Assembly (NCBI GenBank): GCA_003586115.2
Contig: QVOM02000034.1
Span: forward strand, 140,401,846 to 140,465,845
Source: Salvator merianae
Lineage: Eukaryota; Chordata; Lepidosauria; Squamata; Teiidae
Length of the DNA: 64,000 bases
Reading direction: 5' to 3'
In this document: positions 22,601 through 32,350 of the stretch, in pieces
Numbering within the stretch: position 1 is the first letter of the stretch
Layout: each line of letters opens with the position of its first letter
Translations under genes and position numbers: made by a program
The notes under the pieces: generated by a model
Told to the model about the DNA's origin: nothing
The model's database searches: none
What the model saw: the letters and a program-made list of their open reading frames with translations, nothing else

Positions 22601-25600
22601 TTCTTCTGACTAACAAGTTTCTTTAGTTGGCTCCATAGATTTTCTATTGGGCTAAGGTCTGGGCTATTCCCAGGTCATTCCAGCAGTGGAATATGATTAT
22701 CTTGAAACCACTTTTTGCGCACAGCAGCAACATGACATGGAGCTGAATCCTGTTGAAATATAAATGCTTCATGATCTGGGAAAAGATTACATGCTTACTC
22801 AAGTATTGGACTCAAGTATTTAATTTAGGTATTTTGGGGCATTTATATTCCCATTAATCACTCAAATTCTGCCCACACCGTTTGATGTCATACAACCCCA
22901 GATCATAACACTAACTGGGGGTTTCATGGTAGGTGTAATGCAATCAGGATGCAAATCTTCTCCGATTCTTCTCCTTATGTATTTCATGCCATCACTACCA
23001 ACAGGGAGATTCTGATCTCGTCACTCCAAATAACACTGTGCCATTGCTCCGCTGTCCAGTAAGCATGGGTTTTACCCCAGTTTAATCTCTTCAACCTTTG
23101 TTCACAAGATAAAAATGGCTTTTCTCACAGAATTGTAGCATTTAAACCAAATTCCTGCAATCTGCGCCTAACAGTCCTTGCACTCAACTTCACATTGCAT
23201 TGCACCATTTCATCTTATATATAGCCAGATGATTTTCTTCTGTCACCTAGCCACGGTATCTTCATTTTTCTATCATCACTTGCTGTTGTGCATCTTTTCC
23301 TGCCTTTACCAGTCTGGTTTTGTAGTGACTGAGTCTCCTTATACCTCTTCAGAAATTTAGAAATGCTACCTTTGGTTAGGTTTTCACCTATTTTTCTTCT
23401 AATTTCTTCATAACTGTTGCCTTGTTCACTCAATAGTACTATTTTACATGGTTTTCTGGGTGACCAGTCAACTCTTTGTGCCATTTCTTTAATTTTATTA
23501 CATTTTATTACAAGATGACGCCTGATTGGCTCTCTAAACACTCATGCTCATTGGCTACATTGAAATGAAGGAAAGATACAAGCAAGTTGTGCTTCTTTTT
23601 GTGGTTATTTAGCTATAGCTTTTGATAGAATACAGATAATTGAACAAGGTTTGTTGCATTACATTCTTAATTAAATTATCTTTCCATTGATATATCATTT
23701 TATGGGGTTACTCGCAAAACAAGTGGTGTTATGAGCCATCAAACCTCAAAAATACACTGGGTCCAAAAGGTTTCCACAATTTTGGCCACTAGTGTACATA
23801 AATGCAGAAGAAGAACATCAGCTCAAAATACCTCACTGTGAACATCATGAGGTAGTATAACTCTTAATCAAAATAAATGTTACAAATAATGAAGATTTAT
23901 GTTATGGACCTATCTTTTGTGAACTGTGTCTGCATCACTGGTAGAACTGAAAGCAAGCTATCTGCAATTTACTACCCCTTTGTGCCACTCTTAGGCATAC
24001 ATTTGTGTACTTCTAATAATTAGGCATTGCTGTGTCTTGCTGCTTCTCAACCGCTTTAACTTTTAAAATCTACTATGCTTCTTTTAGAGTAGAAGCACCT
24101 TGGAATGAATTAACTATTTTTAATTACACAGTTTTTCTACTTTGGCTGTCTAATGCTCTCTCTCTCTTCATTAGCCAGAATTAGAGATTTGCTTCAGAAT
24201 ATGTTGCCAAGAGAATATGTCACTCCAGAGAAATGGTGCTATGCTCCTCATGCTTAGTAGACTGGCCCAGGTATTTGTTGCTATCTGCATGTGAGCACTA
24301 GGCCAGGGAACACTTTGGAGGCCACTTGCAAACAGTCTCCTGTTAGAGCAGGCTATAGCTCTATTTTCATGCAGTAGCCCACTCCACTACCACATCCAAG
24401 CAGACACATGGTTGTACAGGGAGGTCAGGCCTCCTAATGTAGTGTTTCTCAAGGGCTGCTGATGAGCCAGCAGATGTGCAATACAGGTAAAAAATGAAAT
24501 GCAGTGAAGTAAGAGTCTCCTTGCTTTCCATCTTGCTCTTTCTCTTGAAAATGTTTGGAAGCACTAATAGAGGTTCTTGTTCTTTTGCTTTCAGGTTCGC
24601 ATGAAGTCCATGTTTGCAATTGGTTTTTGTTTCACTGCTCTGATGGGAATGTTCAATTCCATGTAAGTTAATGAACATGTTGGCTTAATTATTGTCAATA
24701 AAAACTATGTTCTCCACTCAAAACTTGCTGTTCCTGTGGAGATCTGAATGGGAGCTGCATGGAAAGAAAGTTGACTGGTCCAGAAGTTGTTGCAGTTGTG
24801 TATATTTATTGATTGCAAATCAAATAATATTTTTTTTACAGTCATAGACCAACTCATCTTACTGACTGCATTTGTTGTTACCCTTCATTCAGGAAATTTT
24901 GGACCAATAAACATAATAATTCAGGAAAACTGAAATCACAATGAAATCATAAATATACTTCAGTGGCCTCTGTAGCACTGAGATTCAGAGACATTATGCA
25001 AAGGTTAGAACATTAAGAACATAAGAGGAGCCTTGCTGGATCAGGCCACGGCCCATCTAGTCCAGCATTCTGTTTCACACAGTGGCCTACCAGTTGCTTC
25101 TGGGCATTCTCAAGCAGAAGATAAAGGCAAAACCTTCACCTGCTCTTGACCCCCCGCAAATGGTTTTACAGACATCCTGCCTGTCTTTCCAACCTGGGCA
25201 GCACCCAGGCATCCATTCTAGTAGCCACTGATACACCTGGCCTCCATGAATCTGTCCAATCCCTTCTTAAAGCCATCCAGGTTGATGGCTGTCACCACCT
25301 CATCCGGTAATAAATTCCACAGACTGACGACCCTCTGGGTGAAAAAATACTTCCCCTTGTCAGTCCTAACTCTCCTACCCATCAGCTTCAGAGAGTGCTC
25401 CCTGGTCCTAGTGTTGTGTGAAAGAGAAAAAAAGTCTCTTTATCCACCTTATCCATACCGTGCATGATTTTATATACTTCAATGAGGTCTCCTCTTAAAT
25501 GCCACTTTTCAAGGCTGAAGAGGCCAAGGCGTTGCAGCCTGATTTCGTAAGGAAGGTGTTCCAGCCCCTTGATCATTCTGGTTGCCCTTTTTTGCACCTT

Positions 25601-28600
25601 CTCCAGTTACACAATATACTTTTTGAGGTGAGGTGACCAGAATTGTACACAATATTCCAAGTGTGGCCTCACCATAGATTTGTAAAGAGGCACATTGACA
25701 CTTGCCGACTTGTTTTCTATTCCCTTCCTTATTACCCCTAGCATTGAATTTGCTTTTTTCACTGCTGCTGCACACTGGGTTGACACCTTCATTGAGCTGT
25801 CTACCAGAACCCCAAGATCTTTTTCCTGGTCTGTCACAGAAAGTTTGGCCCCCATCAATTTATAGGTATAATTGTGGTTCTTTGTCCCGATGTGCATCAC
25901 TTTGCACTTTCTAAAATTGAAGTGCATTTGCCACTTCGTTGCCCACTCACCCAATGTCAGGAGATTCCTCTGGAGCTCTTTACAATCACTTTCAGTTTTT
26001 ACTACCCTGAACAATTTAGTGTCATCAGCAAACTTTGCTAACTCACTACTTACCCCTGTGTCAAGACATTTATGAATAAATTAAAAAGCAGGGGTCCTAA
26101 TACTGAACCTTGCGGGACCCCACTTTTCACCTCTTTCCACTCTGAGAACTGACCATTTATTCCTACTCTGTTTCCTGTCCTTAAGCCAGTTACCCATCCA
26201 GGACAGGACCTGTCCTCTTATTCCGTGACTGCTGAGTTTATTCAGGAGTCTTTGATGAGGGACTTTGTCAAAAGCCTTCTGAAAGTCCAGATAGACAATG
26301 TCAACTGGGTCACTTTTATCCACATGTTTATTAACACTTCCGAAGAATCCCAACAAGTTTGTAAGGCATGATTTACCTTTGCAGAATCCATGCTGATTTT
26401 CTTTCAGCAATGCTTGCTTTTCTATGTGTTTAGTAATTTTATCCTTAATTATGGTTTCCATCACTTTACCTGGAACTGATGTTAAGCTGACTGGTCTGTA
26501 ATTTCCTGGATCACCCCTGGATCCATTTTCGAAGATCGGTGTCATATTCGCCACCCTCCAGTCTTCAGGCACTGAGCCTGATTTTAGGGAAAGATTATAT
26601 ATTTTGGCTAGAAGCTCAGCAATTTCAAATTTGAGTTCTTTAAGAACTCTCGGATGAATGCCATCTGGTCCTGGTGATTTGTTAGCGTTTAGTTTATCAA
26701 GACATGCAAGAACCTCCTCCTTGGTTACCGCTGTCTGACTTACTTCTTCTGACTCCCTCCCTGAAAGGATTGATTCAGCTGCTGGCATATGCTCTCTATC
26801 CTCCTCAGTAAAAACAGAGGCAAAAAAATCATTTAGCCTTTCTGCAATCTCTGTGTCCTCTGTAATTATCCCCTTCTGTTCATTATGATCTAGTGGTCCA
26901 ACTGCTTTTCTGGTTGGATTCCTACTTCTGATATACTTAAAGGATTTCTTGTTATTTCTCTTGATGTTCTTAGCAATGTGCTCCTCAAAGTTCTTCTTAG
27001 CATTCCTAATTGCTGCCTTGCATTTGTTCTGCCAGAATTTGTGTTTCTTCCTGTTCTTCTCGTTAGGACAAGCCTTCCATTTTCTGAATGTTCTTTCTTT
27101 GCTTTTAATGACTTCCCTTACTGCATTTGTAAGCCACACTGGTGTCCTCTTGGACTTGGCAGTTCCTTTCCTTCTTTTAGGTATGCATTCTAACTGAGCC
27201 TCCAATAGTATAAATCCCCAATAGTTTAAATCCCCTGAAGGGATTCCATATCTGGAATCTACAACAAAGGATGCTGTGTTTAAAGTTCCTGCTCTGTAGG
27301 CTTTGCTCAATTCTACATCTTCCAGTTATGGTCTTCATGAAATGTTGATGTTCTGGTTTTATGGAAGGGTGAACAGACTTGAATGAACCTTAGGCATAAG
27401 GAATTGTGTGTGGCTACCGTTTGGTGAGACTATTTAACCTAGACCCATTAACAAAAGGCATTCCAAATGTCGAGTTTGACCGGCTGTTCAGCTTGATGTT
27501 TGTTACTGCACTCTCTGAGAGTTTTTACCCTAATGACTGCATCTCTTGAGGGATTGATAATACTTTCTCTGCAGGGCCCATTTCATCCTAGCAACACCCT
27601 TGTTGAGGAAAGCTGACTTTAGTCAACTCAGAGTGCTGGCACGATTCCATGGCAGCAAAACAGGCTTGTACAACAGGCATTCAAACTTGCTCAGAGGGAT
27701 GTAAAGAGGCCTGGAACTATTAGGTGAAGCAGCTATCAATCCCAAGCTCTCCATACTGAGGAGCTATTAAGGAATAGGTGCATGCCCTGAGAAAAGCAAA
27801 GGGAAATTCGCCAGATTCTTACTGGCATGGACGCTTCCATTTCTTCCAGTTCTGTAGGCAAGGTGATGTCATGCTTGTGTTCAGGGCTGCATGTTGCAAC
27901 ATCTGCACAAGCACAACACCATCCCATCCATTGAGGCAGAAGAAATGGTGGCATCCAAACCTGTGAAGAGCAGGTGAGTTCCCTTAAGGGTTTTGCAGCA
28001 CCCACCTGTTCCTTAGCAGCCCCTCAGTGCCAAGGAGAGCCTGGGATTGCTAGTTGCTTCACCTAAACAGCCCCAAGCCTCTTTGACCTCTAGAGCTCAA
28101 AGGAGATACAACAAGCTGCAGGAGTGGGAACGTTCTAGAATATTTCAGTATTGGGCTGTGGAGGTATATCCATGTTTTATTTAGGAATATCCAAATATAG
28201 TGGAATAAACAAACAATGTCTGGATGCAGCTGTAGTCACAGTTCAACCATTAATGCTGAAACTGGAAGGAGGACCTAAATCTCTGTTTTGAATCCAAACC
28301 TTTGGCTCAAAAATAAACTTTCTCTTTAGCCTTTGAAATTACTCCAGTTTTCACAGTGTAAGAATCTGCTTGCAATTTTTATGATAATATTTCAGTGGCA
28401 AGAGGAATGACTGTGGTAATGCCAGAATTCACTATGTAACCGGTATCACAGAGGAATATAGGTTAAGGCTCTCTTATTTGTTTCAAGCTTTATGTTGAAT
28501 TTGATGCCCTCCGGATAGCAGGAGGGAAAATGCTTCAGCAGCTGTTTTCTTGGGACCACTACACCAATAATCAAAGGCTTCTATTTGCCTTCCTTAGATT

Positions 28601-31600
28601 TGACGGCCGTGTTGTTGCAAAGCTTCCTTTTGTACCACTTTCTTACATCCAGGGTTTGTCGCATCGTAATCTTTTGGGCGAAGATTACACAGATTGTTCC
28701 TTCATTTTCCTCTATATTCTGTGTACAATGTCTATTCGACAGGTAAGTGCTGCATTGTGGAAGATTGTTTTATATAGACTGTTTTCTTGGAACAGTGCTT
28801 TTTCTCTAACATACTAACGGACTCTGCTTCTTCCTATGCTGTTACACTGTAAAGATTTCACTCTATCTACACAACACATTTCCAGCCTAGTCAGTTTTTT
28901 TGCCACAATCTTTCATTCTTATAAATATCCTTTTAAATGTCAAATTATTCTTCCTAGCAGTATATTGATAATTTCTTTCAAACATAGAGGTAGACTCCAG
29001 TAGCCACACTCCCTGTAATTTTTGTTATTGTTTTTAGTGTTCTCATTTTCTATTTTGTTTTTATTCTATAACCCACCCTGAGACCTTCAGGTATAGTGTG
29101 TAATAAAAGAAAGTTGCATGCCACAGAAAGGGCTTTCTCAAGCCCTCGCCTATGCAGAAGAGAGCAAGGAAAGAGGAAATAAAGAAGGAAAGGCAGCCAA
29201 TAGGCAGAAACAAGGGTAGAGCAAGACAACTCTGAGGAGCCCTGACGCAGCAACTGAAAGGCAGGGGATTAGTGCCAGAGAAAGGGGGCTGGTGCTGTGG
29301 TTTCTTGCTTAGAAAGGCAATTTTTGCTATCCCCAGCTTATTTCTACAGCTAAATGAAAAAGGCACCTTGTAACCTTGTAACTACTACCCTCTCCTTTGT
29401 CTCCCTCCTCTTTCATTCCTCCTTTGAAGGGTAGGGAAGGACGGGTGTTTCTCCCCTCTTAGTTTTTTAAAAATAGCATTTTGGGATTTACTTTTGCTTG
29501 TTCATGAATGTGTAGTTTTCACCAGCAAACGTCCCCATCCCCAAAGTGGCAGAGAGATCAATCTTCTCAAAGAGCTGCAGAATGCAAGTTTAGCTTTCTT
29601 TCAGGCCAGACCTCGGCCAAATAATTCAGCTCATGTAGAAGAAACAGGGTGGTGTGCTTTGCTTTTATTAGTTCTTGGATTCTCAGCTGTTGTGGGGTTA
29701 AATGGTGGCAGAAGAGAAATGGGTTATATTCAAGAGCTCGAAGGAGATAGAACAAGCTGTAGGAATGGGAGTGTTTTGCCTGGGTGGATGTTGTTTGCCT
29801 TCTGGGACTACAGATCCTAGCATACTACTCTCTATTTGAGACCTTATTGGAAGAGGAAGCAGCACTCCTCATGTCAGCTGAAGGTAATTACTCAGCCAGG
29901 ATGAGAAGGTAAGTGCCTTGCTGGAAGGTGCATGTTATAGCAGCAGACAAGTGGCACTGGCAGCAGGTAGACACAGCCTGAAGGTGGTATGCCTTGGCAG
30001 GTAATCACAGGAGAGACAGCATTGCAGAGAGCACCAGGAGATGCAGTGACCTGTGTGTGTAAAAGGCACTGCATCTTTTGAGCTGGATAAGGCATACTGG
30101 AGGTGGAAGAGTGCTCAATGAACGCCCTCTCCTAGCCAGCTTGATGATGTTGGGGTGGGGAGGGGAGTTCTGTAACACTTGTCATTGGTCTTGGATCTGT
30201 GCATTTTACTTTCTTAGTTATTCCAAGCATGTATCTTTCCACTTCCTTTACATTGTTTGCAGTCTTTGTAAGTCTAATTTCGGCTAGGTCTATGTTTCTC
30301 ATCCAGATATTAGAACAGGTATATACTGTTTCTTCCAAATACACTCCAAACCAAGTTTCGCTGGTTTATTTTCTCCTCGATGTTTCCATCCATTGAAAAC
30401 TCTTGGCCAAGATAAACACAGGAGTCAACTTTTCTGATTCAAGTTACCAATTTCTTTTCTAGTGAAACTGTTTTAACATAACTTTTAACTTTGTACTATT
30501 AATCTTCAATCCAGCTTCTCTGCTTTCCTTTACCAGTTCTTGCACCATGTTCCATAACTGTGAAGAGTTGCTTGCAAAAGCACAATGTCATAAGCAAAAC
30601 AAAGGTGGTTCTGTCAGTTTCCATTTTTTAAAAATCCTTCATTTCCCAGTTCATTGACTAGAAAACACTGGAGAAGAGCCGTGAATAGCTTATGTGAGCT
30701 GGTGTCATCTTTTCTAACCCTGTCATATTTTAACCACATCTATATCTTTGTATAAGCAAACTTTTGCATTCACCTTTCTGTGGATGTTTTCAATGGTCTA
30801 GATGTCAATATCTTTAGTCTTCTCAAGGACTTAACGTAATCATAACTGTTTTCATAGTTATTGAAAACAACACTCATATTTATTGGATCTCTGTTAAGAC
30901 ATGGATGCAGTCTGTTGTGCTAGAACCATTTCTAAAAAGATTTTGTTTCCATGGTTGTGCCATATCCAGCTGTTCTTCTAAGTGATGGGGCAGAACTTTA
31001 GTGAATATTGTGTATATCATTGGGAGGAGGCTAATAGGCCTGTAGTTCTGTGTCTTTTTGTAGGGCAGGATCACTATGGTATTGTTTAGCTCTTCAGGAA
31101 TACTCATTTCATTGAGACATGCTGTAAATAACTAAGCATGTACCTTTTCAATTTCTCCTCCAACTTCCTTCAAATTGTCTAATGTAATTCCTTCTTCACT
31201 GCGGATTTTCCTCACTTCATACATGTAACTGTGTGGGCAATGTCTTCTCAAAGAATAATTTGTTTTCAATAAATTGTGTCCTTTCTGTTTCTGGAATAGT
31301 TTCAGTAAAATTCTTCCACTTCTCTTACTATTTCTTTATAATTTGTAGTGACAGTACCATTCTCATTCTCAAGTGCAACTATCAGCTTCCTTCCACTATT
31401 TAAGCATCTCTTCATATTCTTTAGGCTTTTATTATCTTTAGTAGTCCTAACCAGTTTATATTTTTTCTTTCTTTGCCTTGTAAATCTGTGTAAGATTGTA
31501 CTGGCTATGTGTGACTTACTACAATGACTGCAGATTGCTTGAAAAGACATTATCAGGATCTCATTGAACAATCAAGGTTTTCTTTAGAAGTAGAATTATG

Positions 31601-32054
31601 TTGGTGAGAGTGTTCTCTTAATGTCATTTTATGATTCATCAGTATCTCGGCTGTTACAGAAATGAAAGTTACATGATATTGTAGCAATTCAAAAACAGTT
31701 TAGGCCCCTTCTTGTATGAAAATATAAGCATTAAAGACTCAGCCACTTGGTGTTACGAAAGATATTTTTATTTCCTTGAATCAACTCATTGAAAGCTAGT
31801 AGTAGGATGGAAGTGTCCCTGCTTTTTCAGTTCATTTTTATATAGAATAATAAATCAAAGAATGGCAATCATCCAGACTAATTAACCTGATTCAGTAGGT
31901 TAACCAGTTTTCCTTTAGCTACATTTTTGAGTTTTTAATCTCTATTCCTTGACAGAATATTCAGAAGCTGTTAGGTTTGGCACCATCTCGAGCTGCTACG
32001 AAACAAGCTGGAGGATTCCTTGGCCCACCACCTCAAGCTGGGAAGTTCTCCTGA
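7913..32054 (+). CDS. TMCO1: TMCO1 coding region, exons 2-7 (5' partial): ER calcium-load-activated channel / translocon subunit
   Basis: Six exons (7913-7990, 19260-19319, 20871-20917, 24595-24662, 28598-28742, 31956-32054) join in frame to encode 164 complete residues plus the two last bases of the preceding Gly codon. All splice sites are GT-AG. With the missing first exon the protein would be 188 residues, the usual vertebrate length. The order is a membrane-proximal [10 protein letters not shown] segment, a long Lys/Glu-rich coiled coil (exons 2-4), a hydrophobic segment in exon 5, a second in exon 6 and a basic [10 protein letters not shown] tail. Family knowledge: TMCO1 is an ER membrane protein of the Oxa1 superfamily, described both as a calcium-load-activated channel preventing ER overfilling and as part of the multipass translocon. 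The reading frame looks intact and under constraint. Recognition is by near identity to the known vertebrate protein. Confidence 0.97.
8102..8675 (+). repeat. 5' LTR of the endogenous retroelement
   Basis: Begins TGAAGGCATTAAATT and ends TTGGCAACA. A TATAAAA box lies at 8497-8503, about 180 bases before the LTR end, giving a U3/R/U5 layout of retroviral type. No AATAAA is seen between the TATA box and the LTR end. The second copy is at 13227-14182. Confidence 0.92.
8497..8503 (+). promoter_or_regulatory. TATA box of the 5' LTR
   Basis: TATAAAA in the context GAGTGTATAAAAGCAAC. The same box is kept in the 3' LTR at 13616-13622. Confidence 0.75.
8681..8698 (+). other. Primer-binding site, tRNA-Pro type
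   Basis: TGGGGGCTCGTCCCGGAT lies five bases after the LTR end. It differs at one position from the canonical tRNA-Pro primer site of gammaretroviruses. Position and sequence together make this a firm call. Confidence 0.9.
8699..9589 (+). other. Retroelement leader with imperfect internal repeats, no coding region recognised
   Basis: Two stretches about 290 bases apart resemble each other. The segment from about 9219 reads GATGAAGATCAGGGGAAGCC with an ACAGGCTT run and an A-rich end, and the segment from about 9509 reads GATTATGAGGATCGGAAAAG with the same run and A-rich end. A shorter GATYCCAGGGA-type match joins the regions near 9172 and 9341. An ATG at 9486 opens about 28 codons only. No gag similarity was recognised. 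Confidence 0.55.
9590..9775 (+). mobile_element. LINE-like 3' tail ending in a short (ACAT)n run
   Basis: AT-rich sequence ending in GTGTGGTATACAAATAGACA and an ACATACATACATAC run looks like the 3' tail of an L2-like LINE or a SINE that uses it. No coding part remains. Family assignment is tentative. Confidence 0.4.
10170..11255 (+). mobile_element. CR1 LINE fragment with an exact 408-bp tandem duplication
   Basis: The + strand encodes the end of a CR1 reverse transcriptase: the [19 protein letters not shown] segment, then [29 protein letters not shown] and [15 protein letters not shown]. The block 10239-10646 is repeated at once at 10647-11054, and I found no base difference between the copies. 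408 is a multiple of three, so one frame of 377 codons (9957-11090) stays open through both. After the duplication the usual CR1 C-terminal part ([20 protein letters not shown]) follows and stops in the 3' region near 11255, without the CR1 tail. It is inserted inside the LTR element. Confidence 0.9.
10239..11054 (+). repeat. Exact tandem duplication, 2 x 408 bp
   Basis: Unit 1 is 10239-10646 and unit 2 is 10647-11054, both starting GACAAGCTTGAACAGTGGGC. They were compared line by line without finding a difference. The related CR1 copy at 38637-39540 has this segment only once, so the single state is ancestral. Confidence 0.95.
11256..12142 (+). other. Retroelement interior between the two CR1 copies, nothing recognised
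   Basis: About 890 bases with short frames only (longest 84 codons, minus strand 12202-11948). AAAGGGGGGTATTG at about 11310 resembles a polypurine tract but is not followed by LTR sequence. No retroviral protein motif was recognised. Confidence 0.5.
12143..13165 (-). mobile_element. CR1 LINE 3' fragment, minus strand
   Basis: The low-coordinate end carries the CR1 3' untranslated end, here CCTGCTGGATCAGGCCACAG followed by CCATCTGGTCCAGCA. Further in, the reverse strand matches the LINE at 25014-27310, including the region where that copy reads [11 protein letters not shown] and FADDTKL. Many indels break the frame. It lies inside the LTR element and in opposite orientation to it. Confidence 0.85.
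13216..13225 (+). other. Polypurine tract of the LTR element
   Basis: AAAGGGGGGA sits just before the TG that opens the 3' LTR at 13227. It is the expected plus-strand primer site and supports the + orientation of the element. Confidence 0.8.
13709..14087. mobile_element. hAT-like non-autonomous DNA transposon, 379 bp, GC-rich
   Basis: Termini are CAGCGGCGTAGC and GCTACGCCAGTG, inverted repeats with one mismatch. TGTCTGTG is present on both sides (13701-13708 and 14088-14095). The 5' LTR has the same site once, uninterrupted, at 8582-8589, which is direct proof of insertion and of the 8-bp target duplication typical of hAT elements. The interior is very rich in G, C and CpG, unlike everything around it, and contains a 20-bp minisatellite. 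Open frames across it (for example 14068-13637 minus) are compositional artefacts. Confidence 0.92.
13858..13952 (+). repeat. CpG-rich minisatellite, unit about 20 bp
   Basis: Units of the form GAGCGAGCGGCGGGCGGGGC are repeated about 4.7 times, one with an extra GAGC and one with a C-to-T change. It lies wholly inside the hAT-like insertion. Confidence 0.9.
14183..19259 (+). other. TMCO1: TMCO1 intron 2, right part, no gene recognised
   Basis: After the GCAG duplication this is ordinary AT-rich intron. Noted within it are a short CA run at 16232-16246, an imperfect doubling around 16507-16561 (CTAGTGCAAGTC and CTAATGCAAGTC), a repeat-tail-like segment at 17990-18060 and an ATT-type microsatellite at 18698-18734. 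Frames of up to 147 codons (17003-17446) show no family resemblance or splice context that I could support. Confidence 0.6.
18698..18734. repeat. Trinucleotide microsatellite (ATT/AAT)n
   Basis: An ATT run, a short ATGATGA interruption and an AATAAT run make an imperfect trinucleotide repeat. Confidence 0.85.
19260..19319 (+). CDS. TMCO1: TMCO1 exon 3
   Basis: After CTCTGTAG the exon supplies TA to finish the leucine codon and reads [19 protein letters not shown], the core of the coiled coil. It ends on the first base of Glu before donor GTAACG at 19320. A second AG three bases into the exon (19261-19262) would remove one codon; the upstream one is chosen because it preserves the conserved Leu-Glu. 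Confidence 0.95.
19573..19661. repeat. Compound (CT)n(CA)n microsatellite
   Basis: Two CT runs, each followed by a CA run, lie 250 bases after TMCO1 exon 3. The apparent proteins here on either strand (alternating Cys-Val and Arg-Glu, or Ser-Leu and Thr-His) are products of the repeat. Confidence 0.95.
20229..20800 (+). mobile_element. Possible short LINE fragment
   Basis: Near 20560-20640 the + strand, with one frame change, reads like the C-terminal tail of many LINE ORF2 proteins: a Cys-rich start, then a segment where a Val-Glu-His-Val-Leu-Leu-Asp-Cys-like motif is nearly formed, then hydrophobic and basic residues. It lies just before TMCO1 exon 4. Only weak motif resemblance supports this. 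Confidence 0.3.
20871..20917 (+). CDS. TMCO1: TMCO1 exon 4
   Basis: Follows a pyrimidine tract ending TGTTTTTCAG. It completes Glu and reads [15 protein letters not shown], the end of the coiled coil, before donor GTGAGA at 20918. Phase goes from 1 to 0. Confidence 0.97.
22249..23794 (-). mobile_element. Tc1-like DNA transposon, 1546 bp, inactive
   Basis: Starts CACTAGTGGCCAAAATTATG and ends with its near-reverse complement, flanked by TA on both sides (22247-22248 and 23795-23796), the Tc1/mariner target. The two ends match as inverted repeats for about 137 bp (22249-22385 and 23658-23794) with scattered mismatches, so the ends are of the long-arm type. The transposase remnant is on the minus strand. 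Confidence 0.93.
22500..23541 (-). pseudogene. Tc1-like transposase remnant
   Basis: From 23541 downward the minus strand encodes a paired-like helix-turn-helix region of about 90 codons (with [20 protein letters not shown] and [12 protein letters not shown]). Frames then shift. Near 22690-22610 the end of the DDE domain is recognisable as [14 protein letters not shown], the segment with the last catalytic Glu. Stops and frameshifts between these parts show the gene is dead. The minus orientation is opposite to TMCO1. Confidence 0.88.
24595..24662 (+). CDS. TMCO1: TMCO1 exon 5
   Basis: Begins after TTTGCTTTCAG with [20 protein letters not shown], a hydrophobic membrane segment. It ends with AT, the first two bases of Ile, before donor GTAAGT at 24663. 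Confidence 0.97.
25014..27310 (-). mobile_element. CR1 LINE, minus strand, 5'-truncated
   Basis: The 3' end at 25014 reads AAGAACATAAGAGGAGCCTT, a CR1 3' end seen again at 12143, 54158 and 55160-55286. Upward on the minus strand are the C-terminal part ([20 protein letters not shown]), the FADDTKL block near 26030 and the rest of the RT. The frame 27310-26081 is open for 409 codons and includes [28 protein letters not shown] and [15 protein letters not shown]. The reading frame changes near 26080 and again near 25610. The endonuclease half is missing, as is common in truncated LINE inserts. It lies in TMCO1 intron 5. Confidence 0.93.
26081..27310 (-). pseudogene. CR1 ORF2 reverse transcriptase part
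   Basis: A run of 409 codons without stop, the longest frame in the window. It starts with a basic linker ([16 protein letters not shown]), then the RT fingers and palm with [30 protein letters not shown] and [12 protein letters not shown]. The palm aspartate box FADD lies in another frame just downstream, so the protein ends before catalysis is possible. LINE reverse transcriptase primes on nicked target DNA; this copy cannot do so. Confidence 0.9.
27311..28597 (+). other. TMCO1: TMCO1 intron 5, right part, nothing recognised
   Basis: AT-rich intron sequence between the CR1 and exon 6. Short frames on both strands have no recognisable domain. Confidence 0.6.
28598..28742 (+). CDS. TMCO1: TMCO1 exon 6
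   Basis: After CTTCCTTAG the exon finishes Ile and reads [19 protein letters not shown], then [20 protein letters not shown], holding the second membrane segment. Donor GTAAGT is at 28743. Its 145 nt bring the frame back to phase 0. Confidence 0.97.
28743..30179 (+). other. TMCO1: TMCO1 intron 6, left part
   Basis: Contains a short LINE or SINE-type tail near 29060-29110 (CCACCCTGAGACCTTCAGG, then an AATAAA). The rest, including frames at 29494-29820 and 29366-29061, gives no recognisable protein. Confidence 0.5.
30180..31590 (-). mobile_element. RTE-type (BovB-like) LINE fragment, minus strand
   Basis: On the minus strand the frame 31571-31302 ends in [20 protein letters not shown] with a following EFY, the segment that precedes the RT in RTE LINEs. 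The frame 31107-30880 has [19 protein letters not shown] and a GSSTTDCIH segment, the RT core. The frame 30344-30132 has an [10 protein letters not shown] segment like the RTE C-terminus. These three occur in the right order but different frames, so the copy is dead. It is one of the repeat types that point to a squamate. Confidence 0.8.
31956..32054 (+). CDS. TMCO1: TMCO1 exon 7 (last coding exon)
   Basis: After CCTTGACAG it reads [20 protein letters not shown] and a proline-rich end [10 protein letters not shown], then TGA at 32052-32054. 32 residues plus stop, as in known TMCO1. Confidence 0.98.
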   Translation, partial: NIQKLLGLAPSRAATKQAGGFLGPPPQAGKFS

Positions 32055-32350
32055 AATAAAAAGTAATTTGTTTTATGTCAAAGACATTCTGACTTTGCAA
32101 GAAGCTGTGATTCTACGAAAGGCTTTTATTTGTATTTTGCAAAGGGATCAATAATAAAACATACTTTTGCATAGACCTTACACTTTCCACAGAAATAAAC
32201 TAGAATGTTGCATTACTTCAGTGACGTTTTTGGCAAAGCTAAAACTGAATGCAAATTGAACCATGATTTGAAACTACAGTAATGTTCTTAAAAGAAACCA
32301 GTGTGATAATGTTCACCAAAGTGACAATAAAAGTGTTCTTTGTCTCTGTT
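32055..32350 (+). other. TMCO1: TMCO1 3' untranslated region
   Basis: AT-rich sequence following the stop codon. AATAAA-type signals occur near 32152 and 32326. The second is followed by a GT/T-rich stretch (GTGTTCTTTGTCTCTGTTC), the usual cleavage context, so the transcript probably ends near 32350. Confidence 0.7.
32326..32331 (+). terminator. TMCO1: Polyadenylation signal AATAAA, TMCO1
   Basis: AATAAA 272 bases after the stop codon, followed within 10-30 bases by a GT/T-rich element. An alternative AATAAA lies near 32152. Confidence 0.7.

Larger units (their letters stand above)
20918..24594 (+). other. TMCO1: TMCO1 intron 4
   Basis: Contains a Tc1-like element (22249-23794). The remaining 20918-22248 and 23797-24594 are AT-rich with no gene or repeat that I recognise. 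Confidence 0.7.
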
